A stretch of DNA of 64,000 nucleotides. It comes from Podospora bellae-mahoneyi (Eukaryota > Ascomycota > Sordariomycetes > Sordariales > Podosporaceae). How positions within the stretch are numbered: the first letter of the stretch is position 1; each line of letters starts with the position of its first letter. The stretch lies in assembly GCF_035222275.1 (NCBI RefSeq), contig NC_085883.1:62001-126000 (forward strand). Direction: 5' to 3'. The notes below the pieces were generated by a model. The model was not told where the DNA came from and did not search any database. It saw only the letters and a program-made list of their open reading frames with translations. This document shows, in pieces, positions 1-11,374 of the stretch. A program made the translations under genes and the position numbers.

Positions 1-943
1 CGCCGCTTGGTTTTCCGCTGCCACCGCAGCCGGTAACCGAGTACCCATTTCCATAGCGCGGTCCCGCGGAGCACGGGTCGTTTTGGAAGCCACGGTCGGA
101 CACGGCGATAATATGCCAGTCGTGGGCGATGGTGCTGGTTGGTTCTTGTGGCTCCTGTGTTGAGGGTAAAGATTGCAGTAAAATGACTCGGGACGTAATG
201 AAGGCTCTCTAGTGCTTGGACATGGAGGTGAGAGCAAGTCTAGAGGGAAGGTTGACCGCTTACATACATGTACCACTCAGGCCATTGACTTGCATGTCTG
301 GCATCTTGACAATTCCGTCGGCTGCAAAGCCGTGCTATCAAGACCGAACCGACAAGGTCCACCCAAATATGAGGCAAGTATGCAGAATTGGGGCTGAGGC
401 ACATCGATTTCTTCTCGCTTGTTCCAGGATTCAAAATGGTGAGCTCGGTTGTATTACGCAACTTAGGTATGCTGGGAGCCGCGTAAGTATCATTCCAAAT
501 CACCTCTAAAAGTGAGAATGCTCCCAGATTGAGAGAGTATATCAACTTGGTACCTATTGCCGGAAATCGCTCCGTAGAATAACATCAACGTAAGCAATAG
601 CCTCCTCTTTGAGTAGTGCTGACAGCTTCCTCTGATGGCCTAGCCCTGGTCCTCGCTGTGTGAGCTGAATAGGCTGTTAGAACACAAGTAGGTGGTTGGA
701 TCATGACAAGGCCTGTACCCACCATGTTAGATGAGGTTATTGCGGTTGCCTGATGTAGTTGTGCTTGCCTTGCCAGGGAACCGCAATTGCATCAAAACAT
801 GTCCGAGCGATATCTTCATCACTCGCAGCAAGACTATAATGAGATGGCTGATGAGCATTGCTATATCGGCACTGTGTTATTTTTTTCTTCCATCCATATC
901 CTGTCATTTAGTCATTGACCATCCCAGCCCAGTTGAGTTTCTT
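1..943. other. left-edge region without a supported gene
   Basis: No convincing coding region is visible. The short open frames here have no recognisable motif and no clear splice partners. A short minus-strand frame opens at an ATG near position 54 and runs off the left edge, so the 5' end of another gene is possible but cannot be tested from this window. The last 100 bases or so are likely the 3' UTR of the downstream minus-strand transporter. Confidence 0.4.
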
Positions 944-2845
944 TTACATGAAGCTGTTAATAATCGTCACAACCGTCGTGTACACCATCCCCACCAAGCC
1001 CAGTACCACCATGGCAAGATCTCCAAGTTTGGCAGCCTTGGTTTCGGCCGCCCCCTTGTAGTGAAGCCAGGCTGGGTAGACGTAGACGAGCGGAACGCAA
1101 GCCGCACTCCCGATAAGGGCGACAAACTTGTCAAGATTTCCTGTTCCCAGCATCGAGATGACTCCACAAAGGCAAACCATGGCGAAGCGGAACCCATTCT
1201 TGATCCACTTTGTCTTCAAACTCTTCTTGCCTGACTTGCGTCCAAAGATCTTGGTTTCGAGGATTCTGAGCGCGGGAAACAGCTGAACCGGCGTGCCGAC
1301 CAGGATGGCAACCGAGTACAGGAACTGAATCGCGTTGACAAGCTTTGAATCTTGGGGAAAGTTGTTGATGATTTCGATCTGAGTGTCCAGACCAAAGGTG
1401 GCATAGCACAGGGCGCCGACGCTTGTGAAAACGATAGTGATGATCAACATCACAACGCCCAGCAACCACTCGAACTTTTCCGGCCTGGCCATGCTCGACT
1501 GAATGGGCAAAATCAGGCCGATCCCTTCAAATGTGAAAATGGCCGACCCAATCATCATGGTGTACCTATCCGGGTTGAACATGACCACACCCTTGTCCAT
1601 CCCTCCCATATCCACCAAACTCGTGATATCATGCCAATAAATGTAGGTAACCCCAACCAGGATACACGCGTCCGCCAGCAATGCCGCAGGTCCCAGTTTG
1701 GAAATATTCCTGATCCAACTCAAAGGTACCAGAATCACCAACTGCAGCGCGATTAGTCCAGCCGTTGTGAAGCTCCGACTATCCTTCATCACCGCCTCGA
1801 AGAATGTCAACAAATTCTCCGCCACAAACACAATGCCCGCGCATACAAACCCCAACTGGCTCAGCGCGATACTCGCCAAAATCAGGCCCCTCATCCTGCC
1901 CCCGGCAACGGCATACCCAATCTCGCCGTAGCCCCCCCTATACCTCTCCTTCAGCTCCAGTAGCAGGTGAAACGCCCACATCGAAATCGCCGACACACCC
2001 ACCATGGCCAAGCTGCTAAATAGCAAGCCACCATTGCTAAAGGCCTTGGGCAAGAACATGATCCCCGTCCCGACAAACGCCTTGAGCAGTGTAAAAAAAG
2101 TCTTGGTCATGCCGGCTCCCTCCCTCCCTTCTGCCTCCTCTTCTCTTTCACGTTGCCTTTGCCGCTCCCTCGTCGTTGTCAAAAGCGGCCTCCTCTCCCC
2201 ATCTTCATCTTCCGACTCGGACTCCACCGCCTCTTCGTCGCTGTCCTCCAAGTCCTCGCCCGCAAAGTGCCCGTACAAATTCAAAAACTCGACAAAGTTT
2301 CGCGTGATCGGCATTCGGGCAGCATAGAAGTCATTTGGTTTGCCATTTCTTCTTTTCTGGAGGAGATAGGCCCGGCGGAACCCACCCGGCGCTAACTGGT
2401 CGCCCACGCTGAGGCCTTCCTCGGCGGCGAGGGAGCGGCGGTATTCTCGCGGGTTGTGAAAAGTGTTTGCGCGCCGGTGTACCGAGCCGGATCTGATCTG
2501 AGAGGTACCACCGGGACCGCCTTCGGATGCGGCGAGGCGGAAAAGCTCACGGTGGATGTCGCCGCCTTGGAGTTTGAGGGAGGATTCGGCGGCGGTCGAG
2601 TGGTTTTTTGTCGTGCTGGCGGTGCTGTTGGAGCGAGAGGTGGTGGCCAAGGCCGGTTTGGACTTGGGCGCGGGGAGGGTAGCGTCGAATTCGGCAGTGA
2701 AGCCGGCCGGCAGATGCTCTGCCACGACCTGGGCTTGCACATCGGCCTCGGGGAGAAGGTGCTCTCTGTTGGACTTTGCCGACGAGGACGATGTCGAGCG
2801 GTGATTGCCGGCCGAGGAGACAGAAGCGGTACGGTTTACGGACAT
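944..2845 (-). CDS. vacuolar amino acid transporter (AAAP/AVT family)
   Basis: Single-exon gene, 633 aa. Residues 1 to about 235 are hydrophilic, Ser- and acid-rich, with an RRPLL stretch just before the membrane part. From about residue 244 comes the family's first helix (TKTFFTLLKAFVGTGIMFLP), then about ten more hydrophobic helices to the C-terminus. Fungal Avt3/Avt4-type and animal SLC36 carriers share this plan: a long cytosolic N-terminus followed by eleven helices. Members export neutral amino acids from the vacuole. The ATG at 2845 is the natural start; a later one would remove the N-terminal tail. Argininosuccinate lyase lies upstream on the same strand, but no common regulation is visible. 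The family is clear; the exact Avt subtype and substrate are inferred. Confidence 0.9.
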   Translation of the reverse strand: MSVNRTASVSSAGNHRSTSSSSAKSNREHLLPEADVQAQVVAEHLPAGFTAEFDATLPAPKSKPALATTSRSNSTASTTKNHSTAAESSLKLQGGDIHRELFRLAASEGGPGGTSQIRSGSVHRRANTFHNPREYRRSLAAEEGLSVGDQLAPGGFRRAYLLQKRRNGKPNDFYAARMPITRNFVEFLNLYGHFAGEDLEDSDEEAVESESEDEDGERRPLLTTTRERQRQREREEEAEGREGAGMTKTFFTLLKAFVGTGIMFLPKAFSNGGLLFSSLAMVGVSAISMWAFHLLLELKERYRGGYGEIGYAVAGGRMRGLILASIALSQLGFVCAGIVFVAENLLTFFEAVMKDSRSFTTAGLIALQLVILVPLSWIRNISKLGPAALLADACILVGVTYIYWHDITSLVDMGGMDKGVVMFNPDRYTMMIGSAIFTFEGIGLILPIQSSMARPEKFEWLLGVVMLIITIVFTSVGALCYATFGLDTQIEIINNFPQDSKLVNAIQFLYSVAILVGTPVQLFPALRILETKIFGRKSGKKSLKTKWIKNGFRFAMVCLCGVISMLGTGNLDKFVALIGSAACVPLVYVYPAWLHYKGAAETKAAKLGDLAMVVLGLVGMVYTTVVTIINSFM

Positions 2846-3355
2846 GGTGACGTCTCGGTCATTCGGTCGTTATTTGGTCGTTCGCATATCGTCGCGGAGG
2901 CCCGCTCTGTGGTACTTTTGGTTGCCAGGTTGAACAGAGGCAAAAAAACCGAACCATTCTCAAGAAGGCGGGCACGTGGCGGGTACCTACGGCTCACAGC
3001 ACGGCATGCAAAACAAACGACAGGGATCTGGTGGTCTCCAACTTCAATGATGTCACCAAAAGATGTTCGAGAAGCCCGCCACAGGTCCACGTGCCCAACA
3101 TTGCCCCCTATAGGTTTCAGATTAGGTATCAGCAAAATATTGGGTAAAGTAGTACACTATGTACCTGAATCGCCAGGGGCGCTATTCTTCATTGGTATCA
3201 CAATCGGACTGCGTGTGGCGCTGCCCTGATTTATTTTCCCCCTTTTCCAGCGTTGGTAGGGTGTGGACTAAGTTGCACAGTGTTGCCGTTCCCCCCCCCC
3301 CTATCCAGTAGCTCGATTTATCCGTCGCGTAGTTTTCGGGTATCACCGTACAAGA
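2846..3355. other. spacer between transporter and argininosuccinate lyase
   Basis: Holds the promoter of the transporter and the 3' end of the lyase gene. An 11-base C run lies at 3291..3301. No gene is seen. Confidence 0.5.
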
Positions 3356-4879
3356 TCACTGCTGTTGCACAAGCTTCTGAATGGCCTCAATCTGCGCCAG
3401 CACCGAGGAGCTGCTCGTGCCACCATACGTGTTCCTTCTCTCAACACTCTTCTCAAAGTCGAATACATCAGCAACGTCAGCCTCGAACAAGGGCGAGATC
3501 TGCTTGAAGTCGTCGAGGGGAAGCTTGGAGATGGCCACGCCAGCCTCCTCACCCCTGCGGACGATGGCACCGGCGATGTGGTGAGTCTGTCTGAAAGGCA
3601 CACCCTTGCGGACGAGGTAGTCAGCCACATCGGTGGCGAGCATGTCGTCGGTGAGGGCAGCCTTCATCTTTTCAGGGTAGACCTTGAGGGTGGCAAGCAC
3701 GCCCTGCATGATCCGCAGGCATGTGGAAACGGTCTTGATGCAGTCAATCATGGGCTCGACAGATTCCTGGAGATCCTTGTTATAAGAGGTGGGAAGAGAC
3801 TTGAGGGAGGCAAGGAAACCGGAAGCCTAGTGTGGTCGCATCAGTATTCTTCTTGGGATGAAAACCAGTTGGAAAAGCTTACCTGTCCCATAACTCTGCC
3901 AGCCTTACCACGGATGAGCTCCAAGCTGTCGGGGTTCTTCTTCTGAGGCATCAGACTGCTGCCAGTGCTGTAGGCATCGGCGACTTGAACAAAGCCAAAC
4001 TCGGCCGTGGAGAAGAGGATCAGATCCTCGCTGAGGCGGGAGAGATGGGCCATCAACAAACTCGCCCATTGGAGAATGTCCACGACGAAGTCTCGGTCGG
4101 CGACACAGGCCAAGCTGTTTGGGTGGACAGAGGCGAAGCCGAGGTCCTTGGCCATGAACTCACGGTCAATGCCAAAGGGGTTGCCGGCGAGGGCACCGAC
4201 ACCCAGAGGGCAGGCAGATGTCCTCTCCTGCACACCCTTCAGGCGGTTGAGATCGCCAATGAGGAAGGTGGCGTGTGACAGGAGCCAGTGGGAGAAGCGC
4301 ACTGGTTGGGCGCGCTGGAGATGAGTGTATCCTGGCATCAGGACGGGGAGGTACTCCTTGGCCTGCGCGGCCGTGGTCGCGAGGACATCCTTGAGGATAG
4401 CAGCAAGCTGGTCGAGCTGTTCGCCAGCCCAGAGACGCATGTCAACACCGACCTGCTCGTTTCGGGAGCGGCCAGTGTGCAGCTTGCCAGCAGCCTTGCC
4501 AATGATCTCGCCCAGGCGGCGCTCATTGGCCGTGTGGATATCCTCGTCTGACTTGACATCGATAACGAACTTGCCCTCGGCCCACTCCTTCTCGACCTGC
4601 TGGAGGCCGTTGACGATTTCGCCGAGCTCCTCGTCGGAGAGGATGTTGAGCTTGTGGAGGGCCTTGGCGTAGGTGATGGAGCCGTGGATATCGGCCTTGT
4701 AGAGCACCCTGTCAAAGGAAAGGGACTCGTTGAACTGGAACATCAAGTCGTCGATGGCCTCTATTTGTTCGAGTGGTGTTAAGCACGCAAACAACACAAT
4801 GGCGAGACAATGACAGGTCAATGGGCTTACCGGTAAATCTGCCACCCCAGAGGAGCGTAGGGGTCTGTGTGGGAGCCAT
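3356..4879 (-). CDS. ARG4: argininosuccinate lyase
   Basis: Splits argininosuccinate into arginine and fumarate, the last step of arginine synthesis, in the cytosol. Three exons: 4831..4879, 3883..4760 and 3356..3826, with introns of 70 and 56 nt, giving 465 aa, the usual size. The first exon encodes MAPTQTPTLLWGGRF, matching the LWGGRF start of the family. The signature GSSLMPQKKNPD, whose loop carries the catalytic Ser, lies near residue 285, and the family's substrate-binding motifs precede it. Splicing of exon 1 to exon 2 gives GGRFTEAIDDLMFQFN, as expected. A TGATTCA element at 4971..4977 differs by one base from the CPC1/Gcn4 site TGACTCA; cross-pathway control is known for arginine genes, but this site alone is weak evidence. 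Confidence 0.96.
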
Positions 4880-5379
4880 GGTGTGCGCTGTGTGTTGTCT
4901 GGTGATGTTGTTCGTAACTGGAGCTCTTTGTCGCAAATAAATCGTCGCACCAGGAACCTGAAAGCTGGAATGATTCACACCTGGAAAAATGCGGTGGGGT
5001 CTGCCCCGAGCGATAAGCACTGATCGCGGGGAACAACCCACAGCGCATGCAGCTAGGCGTCTGCGCTCCACGTGATGATAAGGCAAGGCAGTAAGCCGCG
5101 ATGTGAGCGTTGCACTGCAACCTAATCTCGCTGGGCTTCTTGGGAAGTTGGAGTTGTGATGCTGAAATCTTGTTGTTTGTTCGGGATTTCCCTTGGACCT
5201 ACGGAACTCTTATCGCAGCTTTGTCGTCGAGCTGAGCTCATCGCCATGTCCACTGATGAGCTAGGGGCAGCTCGAGCGTCACTTGCTTGGCAGACTGTCC
5301 GTGGGGGCACTGGGAATTGCTGGTCCTGACATCCCGTGACCGGTCTAAGTCAAAAATGAATCCCAAGGGTATTTATAAT
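4880..5379. other. promoter of argininosuccinate lyase
   Basis: Upstream region of the lyase and 3' flank of the next minus-strand gene. One imperfect Gcn4-like element at 4971..4977; otherwise nothing recognised. Confidence 0.4.
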
Positions 5380-7227
5380 CTAAAACAGCATCCGTATCAC
5401 CTCATCTGTGTTGTTTCTCAGACTGCCGTGGTTCCATCCCGACTTGCCCACGACCATCACACATCCCTTGACAGCTTCCACCGTTCGCTTGGACAGTTCA
5501 AAGTCAACAGCCAGGTCATCTTGATACGCCATTGCTCTGACCGGCACTGTGTTCTCCTTCAACCGGTTCAAGTCGTACAATGGCTCCCAATCTGCCTTGC
5601 TCGCTACCAAATCATTTGCATACCTGAACTCCTCGGGCATCAAACAGGGGAGCACCATCTCACCCGAAAAGTAGAGCCTCTGGCCTTCCGCAGCATGTTT
5701 CCCCTGAAGCCACCCCTTGTATTCCCGATGCCTCTTCCCAACCCTCTGGGCCGACCACTCCGACGCCGTATCTCCATTACTGCAATAAATCGCCTCGTGC
5801 AAGACTCCGTACAACGGCCTTGAATGCAGCTTGAACCCCTCCAGCTTTGAAAACTCTTTCAAGATTTCCTGCGACGGGACGATCGCATTATTCCTCACCA
5901 ACTCTCCATGCAGCTGGCCCACAAAGTCATGCACCGCCTCCAGCCCAGAGTCGCCTCCGATGAACTTCCTCCCCAAGGTCAGAAACGTCTGAGCTGTCAG
6001 CTTTCTCTTCGATCCATCCGGCAATTCATACGCTGCCCCCCTCGACAAAAGAGTGTTGTATACCTCCCTCACCAAGACTTCATCTTCAGGGTAACGCTGG
6101 TAGTACCTCTGATTCGACCTCCTCATCCCGCTATACAACGCCTCATAAACCTCGTCCGGACTCCCAATCGTCACCGGCGCCAGTCCGGCCGTCAAATACA
6201 CCTCTGCCAGCGACCCAGGGAGAAACGACAGGTAGGTCAATGCCACCCAACCGCCGTATGACTGTCCCATCAAGGTCCATTTTAACCCATCTCCGCCATT
6301 GCCGTTCGTGGATGAGAACGGGTATAGGTGCTCTTCTAGACACAACCTCACGGCTTCTAGGTCCCTCACAATATTGTCTTGCCGAAACAACGATAAATAA
6401 CCGGCCGCCCCAGCAAAATCCCTCCTGTCATTGTAGGTCTTGACAGTCGCGCTGTCAATCTTGCTACTCTGCCCTGTGCCCCTATAGTCGGCGTACAGAA
6501 CGACATACCCCTTCTCAATCAACATCCTGTTCAACGCTGGCGATCGATCATGCGGGTTCTTATCCCCTGGTCCGCCGCAAAGGAACACCAAAATAGGACT
6601 GGCACGACACGCAGGGACCCAGCTGTCGAATCTGTCCCGCTCGTGGGTGTCGTATACGAGCTCAGCGTGAATATTGATTTGCCGGCCCGAGGGCTTGTGG
6701 TGCTCAAGCGGGACGGTAAAGTGGACAGTCCTGATTTTGAACTCCTTATCCGGATTCACACAGGGGCGTGGGAACTGGACGATAGAGGCGGGTCGAATGT
6801 TTCTCCATGACGGGCGATTTCCCTCGGCTTCTGCTCCAATGTAGGGCATTGCCAACCGTGGTTCAAGTTTCGTCCCTGGCTCAATGCTGTCAGAAAGGGA
6901 AATCCCCGAGTCACTATAATCGTCAGGGGACAATGGCGCCTTGATTAGAGAAAGCGAATGCTTTATCTGATAGTCCTCTTCGGACTGGGAGCTGCCGCCG
7001 TCAGAAAGAATGTCGACGCTGCTACCGCTGTATTCCGGATTCAAACTGGGCGACGGTGAAGGTGATGATGTAAACGGCTCGTTTGGTGTAAGTGTCGGCC
7101 TCCACCACCTCCAACGGACCTTATAACGTCCCCTTCTGCCTTCCTTATTTACCATCCTCTTGCCCAGATCTTTGTCTGATTCCTCCTCGTGTGGTGAATT
7201 CCTGTGGAAGTTCATGGTGATGGTCAA
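5380..7227 (-). CDS. S33-family (proline iminopeptidase-like) alpha/beta hydrolase
   Basis: Intronless, 615 aa. The first 140 residues or so are Ser- and acid-rich and probably disordered. The hydrolase domain follows: an oxyanion-hole-type FLCGGPGDKNP near residue 217, YADYRGTGQS, the nucleophile elbow GQSYGG near residue 322, and a C-terminal GWNHGSLRNN carrying the likely catalytic His. This order and the GGPG motif fit proline iminopeptidases and related S33 peptidases, which remove N-terminal proline from peptides. There is no signal peptide, so a cytosolic enzyme is likely. The extra N-terminal segment is unusual for the family. A second Met four codons in is an alternative start. Peptidase family is well supported; the true substrate is not. 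Confidence 0.85.
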   Translation of the reverse strand: MTITMNFHRNSPHEEESDKDLGKRMVNKEGRRGRYKVRWRWWRPTLTPNEPFTSSPSPSPSLNPEYSGSSVDILSDGGSSQSEEDYQIKHSLSLIKAPLSPDDYSDSGISLSDSIEPGTKLEPRLAMPYIGAEAEGNRPSWRNIRPASIVQFPRPCVNPDKEFKIRTVHFTVPLEHHKPSGRQINIHAELVYDTHERDRFDSWVPACRASPILVFLCGGPGDKNPHDRSPALNRMLIEKGYVVLYADYRGTGQSSKIDSATVKTYNDRRDFAGAAGYLSLFRQDNIVRDLEAVRLCLEEHLYPFSSTNGNGGDGLKWTLMGQSYGGWVALTYLSFLPGSLAEVYLTAGLAPVTIGSPDEVYEALYSGMRRSNQRYYQRYPEDEVLVREVYNTLLSRGAAYELPDGSKRKLTAQTFLTLGRKFIGGDSGLEAVHDFVGQLHGELVRNNAIVPSQEILKEFSKLEGFKLHSRPLYGVLHEAIYCSNGDTASEWSAQRVGKRHREYKGWLQGKHAAEGQRLYFSGEMVLPCLMPEEFRYANDLVASKADWEPLYDLNRLKENTVPVRAMAYQDDLAVDFELSKRTVEAVKGCVMVVGKSGWNHGSLRNNTDEVIRMLF

Positions 7228-9582
7228 AGAAGTGAGTCCCCAAACTCGGTATATAGTGGGGATTCCAACTCTAGTAGCGGGTTGTTGGTAATAAAGGTAG
7301 ACGAATCGAATAATGCGGGTTTGGTTAACAAAGAGTGTTGGTCAACAGGTGTATGTACTCTAGGAGGGTCAAATGTCAAAAAGATGCTCGAGTTGGACTT
7401 GGTGCTCCCAAATAACACCACAAAAGTACCAACTATCACATGGGGTGAACAAGGTCAAACGACACCATCGTGACGATGGCTTCTGGTGTCGTCTTGTACT
7501 CTCAGCCTCGAGCCTTGTATCACCACTTTTTGCCCCGAGGGGAAGTTCTCTCGTTGGCGCTACCTCACCGTGCATTGTGCCGTTGTTGCGAGGATGGTGG
7601 TAAGACGGCGGCTAGCACCACTCACGCACCCACACCCACACCCCTACCTAGCTGACGACCCCGGGGTTGAGTGGGATGGGTGGATGGGACCATCCACATC
7701 ACCAACTTCGAGGCAGGGGCTCCATTTCTTTTGGCCCGATTCAACAGCACGGAACAGACTGGGGGACCGGGGTGGACCCAACTGTCGGGACGCCTCTGCC
7801 TCCCGTGTTCGGGTGTTCGTGGTGGGATACCGGGTAAGCCGGGGTTTAGCATGTATACTAGATGTCTAATAAACTCTGGGCTCGTTCCGGGACCCAATGC
7901 GATGGAAACGGTTGCATCGGCGCACTTTACACAGACACCGGCCCTTTTTTTAGCCGTTGGCCCGTGGCTTTTCCTTTGTTTCATTCATAGCGCCCTCGGC
8001 CCCAATATCCAAGCCATCACATCTCACATTGGCCCTGACAGACAATTGCCGAGGTCTTCATGGGAAGAAAATGGGGGAGGGTGGGATAATCATGGCCTTG
8101 TTCTGGTGTGGGAGGTGTACAATGGACCAAACAAATAAGCCAGATGGGATTGGTACTGGCTTCGAGTGGGACTCGAAAAAAGCTGGCACAAGAGTTGCCG
8201 GACGGGAAAGATGCATGCGGTCATGCTAGTACAGGCGGTGGCACAAACTCTCTTGTCATCCTTTTCTTCACAGCCTGTCGAGAACGAGGCCGGAGGGTTT
8301 TTTGTGTGCCGTGACGTGGTGACCTCTGCGTATCCATCTCATGTCCCTGTCGGGCGTCATCACCAACATCGTTGCTGGTTGGGATGGTGAACCTCTTTCT
8401 CACTAGAGTAACACAAAAAACACTAGCAAGTCACCGGACCAACCCTCTGACCTTGGCCTGCATGGTGCGAGCTGACAAGAGACCAAGCGGGCGGCGGGAA
8501 AAGAGCCTCTGCGAGGTTCGGTACCATGACAATTGGTTGTGGGTGGCATAAGCGAATCCTCTTGTCCCACCTCCTTGACTGTTCTCGAATGAAACCCTAC
8601 TTTTTATTTCCTTCGTACCTACCTAGCCAGTGCCTCTCGCCATAAAAGTGGCCGACGTGGCTCTCCCGATGGTCGCGCAGCTCACCGCCTCAAGCAGAAT
8701 CTCGTTGCATAGGTATGTAGTCTGGAGCTGCTACGCGAGTGATGGATGGTTCATTTGGACGTCTGGTTATTCCTGTTCTTGTTGATTTTGCTTATTTCTT
8801 CTCCCGGGGCCCGACTGGGCATCCACGACATGTCTCAGGAGCCGGGTACTGTACCCCAATGATCTGATGGTGAAAACTGCTGTGTTAGAAAGGGAGGGCT
8901 TTCTTTTCCCGAATCAGGTGCCGTCGAAGTCTGTTATCTCCTTCGGCATATCCCGGTCCGATGCGGCAAGGCGCTCTGCACAACAGCACACCCCATCAAT
9001 GCATATCTGGCAGCGGACAGGACATGCGGTAGTACGACATGATTTGAGATTCGTCAACTGCTGTGCTCGCACAAGGAGGGGCACGTGGGTGGGGGTTTCA
9101 TGAAACGCCATGGGCGCCTCAAAAGACCGACGATGGTCCGCGTCCCAGCTCGAGGCATCATAACAGTGCTCACCGTCGGTCAGGCTGGAACAGGAAATAC
9201 CCTCCAAGGCCAAAAGATTAGACAGGGACAAGAGTTGAAGAGATCTTATTTCCAGACATACTCCAGCTATGATCAGAAGATTCCCGTTGCCGTTGGTAAT
9301 AAAGCCCCAGCAAAAACCACAAACTCCGGCCGTACTCCGCTATGAGGGGGCGTCACACTCCATACATGTACATACGCATGCCAAAACATTTGTTGCCAAC
9401 CCCAATCTCATAAACACGGCAAGCAACCCAAGAACAAATGCTAAAAACGAAAACCTTCGCATAAAACGGCCACCAGCACAGTCAATGCCCTACCATCCTT
9501 CGGATGATGGCGAGCTCGGCTGTTCAATCCAAAATCTTTTGCGGTCCAACAACAGTACTACATCCAAGCATCAACCAATCCT
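7228..9582. other. 2.3 kb intergenic region
   Basis: Contains the S33 gene's promoter and the 3' flank of ISU1. Several open frames (for example 7671..8138 on the plus strand) are low in complexity and lack motifs. A TACCTACCTAG element lies near 8619. No RNA gene is recognised. Confidence 0.4.
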
Positions 9583-10550
9583 CTAAGCAGCAACAGACTC
9601 CAGAGTGGCGCCTGTCCCGGCAAGGTTTGTTGGCTTTACTTGCGGGTTCTTCTTGTAGTAGTTATTGATAGCAGACTTGATGGCGTCCTCGGCAAGCATG
9701 CTGCAGTGAAGCTTGACTGGTGGAAGGCAAAGCTCCTTGGCAATCTCCGTGTTCTTAACCTTGGACGCTTGATCGAGGGTCATGCCGCGGACGAGCTCGG
9801 TAAGGTAACTGGAAGAAGCACTGTGACACGATCAGCATTCATACGCCCACGCCCAATCTCTCATGCTTGTCGTATAGCTTCGCCGGTCCCCAAATTCACC
9901 GTCTAAATCGCCGAGATGGGGCTTTTTCCAGCGCCACGGCGCTACCGAAGTGGTCATTCCGGGATCGAGCCGCCTCCACGTCAGCCCATGTTGTAGCCTC
10001 ATCTCTCGGATTCTCGGACTTGGATGACAACCGAACCCAGAATTTGTTGAAAAGAGGAAGAGGGGTGCTTACATGGCAGAACCACAGCCGAATGTCTTGA
10101 ACCGAACATCACTGATGACTTGTGTCTCGGGATCGACCTTGATATGCAGACGCATAACGTCACCGCACTGTTCACAAGTCCATAGTTAGAATGCCTCCAG
10201 GAAACATTATACCCGCAAGAGACAACATACTGCAGGCGCACCAACTAAGCCCTCACCAACGGACTTGTCCTTCTTGTCTAATGTGCCGACATTTCGGGGA
10301 CGCGAGTAGTCTGTGACGCAAAGCGACAGCATGTCAGTATTTCCGAGCCGAGCGCGGGAGAGGCAGGAAAAGGGCGATATCGACGTTGTTAATTAGGGAA
10401 ATACTCACGGTCAATCACCTTTTCGTGGTACTGGCGTGTCGCAGGGCGCGAAACAATCGGGGCGAACTGGCGGGCAACGGGGATGGCAACCGGGCGCAGG
10501 GACTGGGCGAGGACACGGCCACCCACGGCGCGGGCTGTTCTGGAAAGCAT
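9583..10550 (-). CDS. ISU1: mitochondrial iron-sulfur cluster scaffold protein (IscU type)
   Basis: Scaffold on which the Nfs1 desulfurase complex builds [2Fe-2S] clusters in the mitochondrial matrix. Four exons: 10409..10550, 10231..10310, 10073..10167 and 9583..9820, giving 184 aa. Residues 1 to about 40 are Arg-rich without acidic residues ([13 protein letters not shown]), a mitochondrial targeting sequence. The core has [40 protein letters not shown] and [13 protein letters not shown]. It keeps all three cluster-ligand Cys and the LPPVK motif that binds the Ssq1 chaperone. All joins restore these motifs exactly. Introns are 98, 63 and 252 nt; the third is much longer than others in this window. 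Expression is probably iron-linked, but I see no clear element. Confidence 0.96.
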
Positions 10551-11374
10551 GATGTTTGTTGTATTGTGTGCCGGGGTTGATTCGGGAGGTGTGATAGGAA
10601 GTAGTCGTCGTAGACTTGATATGGAATGGACGGAATATCAGGTGTTATTTGCGTTGATAGAAATCGAGGGTTGAACTGCTTCAAAGAAAATTGATTTGAG
10701 GGCGAAAGATGGAAATGCGGGACTTGTCCATGATGAAGGGGCGATTCTCCCGCGGCAGAGTGAAAAAGAGGGTGGCCCAAGCTTGCTTAACAGATAGGTG
10801 GCTTATCGCGTTGGATCCTGGTCACAATCTGTTAGTGAGACACCGCCAATTCCATTGCCTGATGCAACCCCAAGCGTCATTCCGACGTCGGCTGCAGCTG
10901 TCGAGTGGGGAAGGGCCCACCCCCCCGCGGAGATAAGATGATCAGATTACGGAGACCGAGCCAGCCATGACCATCGAATTGATGGTGGCTATTATAAATC
11001 ACTTGTTGCTCAGTGAATGCTAGCTTGCCTCCTATGGTTTGGACTTCCTGTTTTCTCGGTAGGCCATCTTACAGAGGATATTCGAATAGCTTACCTTGGT
11101 CATGCTACCGTAGAACAGGTAAACGTTGTCAGCCAGAGACGCATGGCGGGGCAGCAACCGCCTTGCTGGGGCTGGTCAGCTGCAGCTTTGATGCCCCGCC
11201 ACCCCGCGTCTTCACTCGCTGCCTGCTCGTCCACTGTTTGCCTGCCCTGTGTTCCAACACCAGCTTCAGCTCTGCCTCCTTACCCTAGGTAGCTTCATTC
11301 GGGCCAGAAGTTCAGTCAGTGATTCCAGTTTGTCTCGACCAGTTGCTTGACCACAACAGTCTACGTCGACAAAG
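10551..11374. promoter_or_regulatory. divergent promoter region of ISU1 and UBP14
   Basis: The 824 bases lie between two genes transcribed away from each other, so both promoters must sit here. Open frames inside it have no recognisable content. Confidence 0.45.

Noticed and set aside
2456-3229. Plus-strand open frame of 257 codons
   Set aside because: Mostly antisense to the amino acid transporter N-terminus, without motif.
7671-8138. Plus-strand open frame of 155 codons
   Set aside because: No recognisable domain, no conserved pattern, and no start context or intron support.
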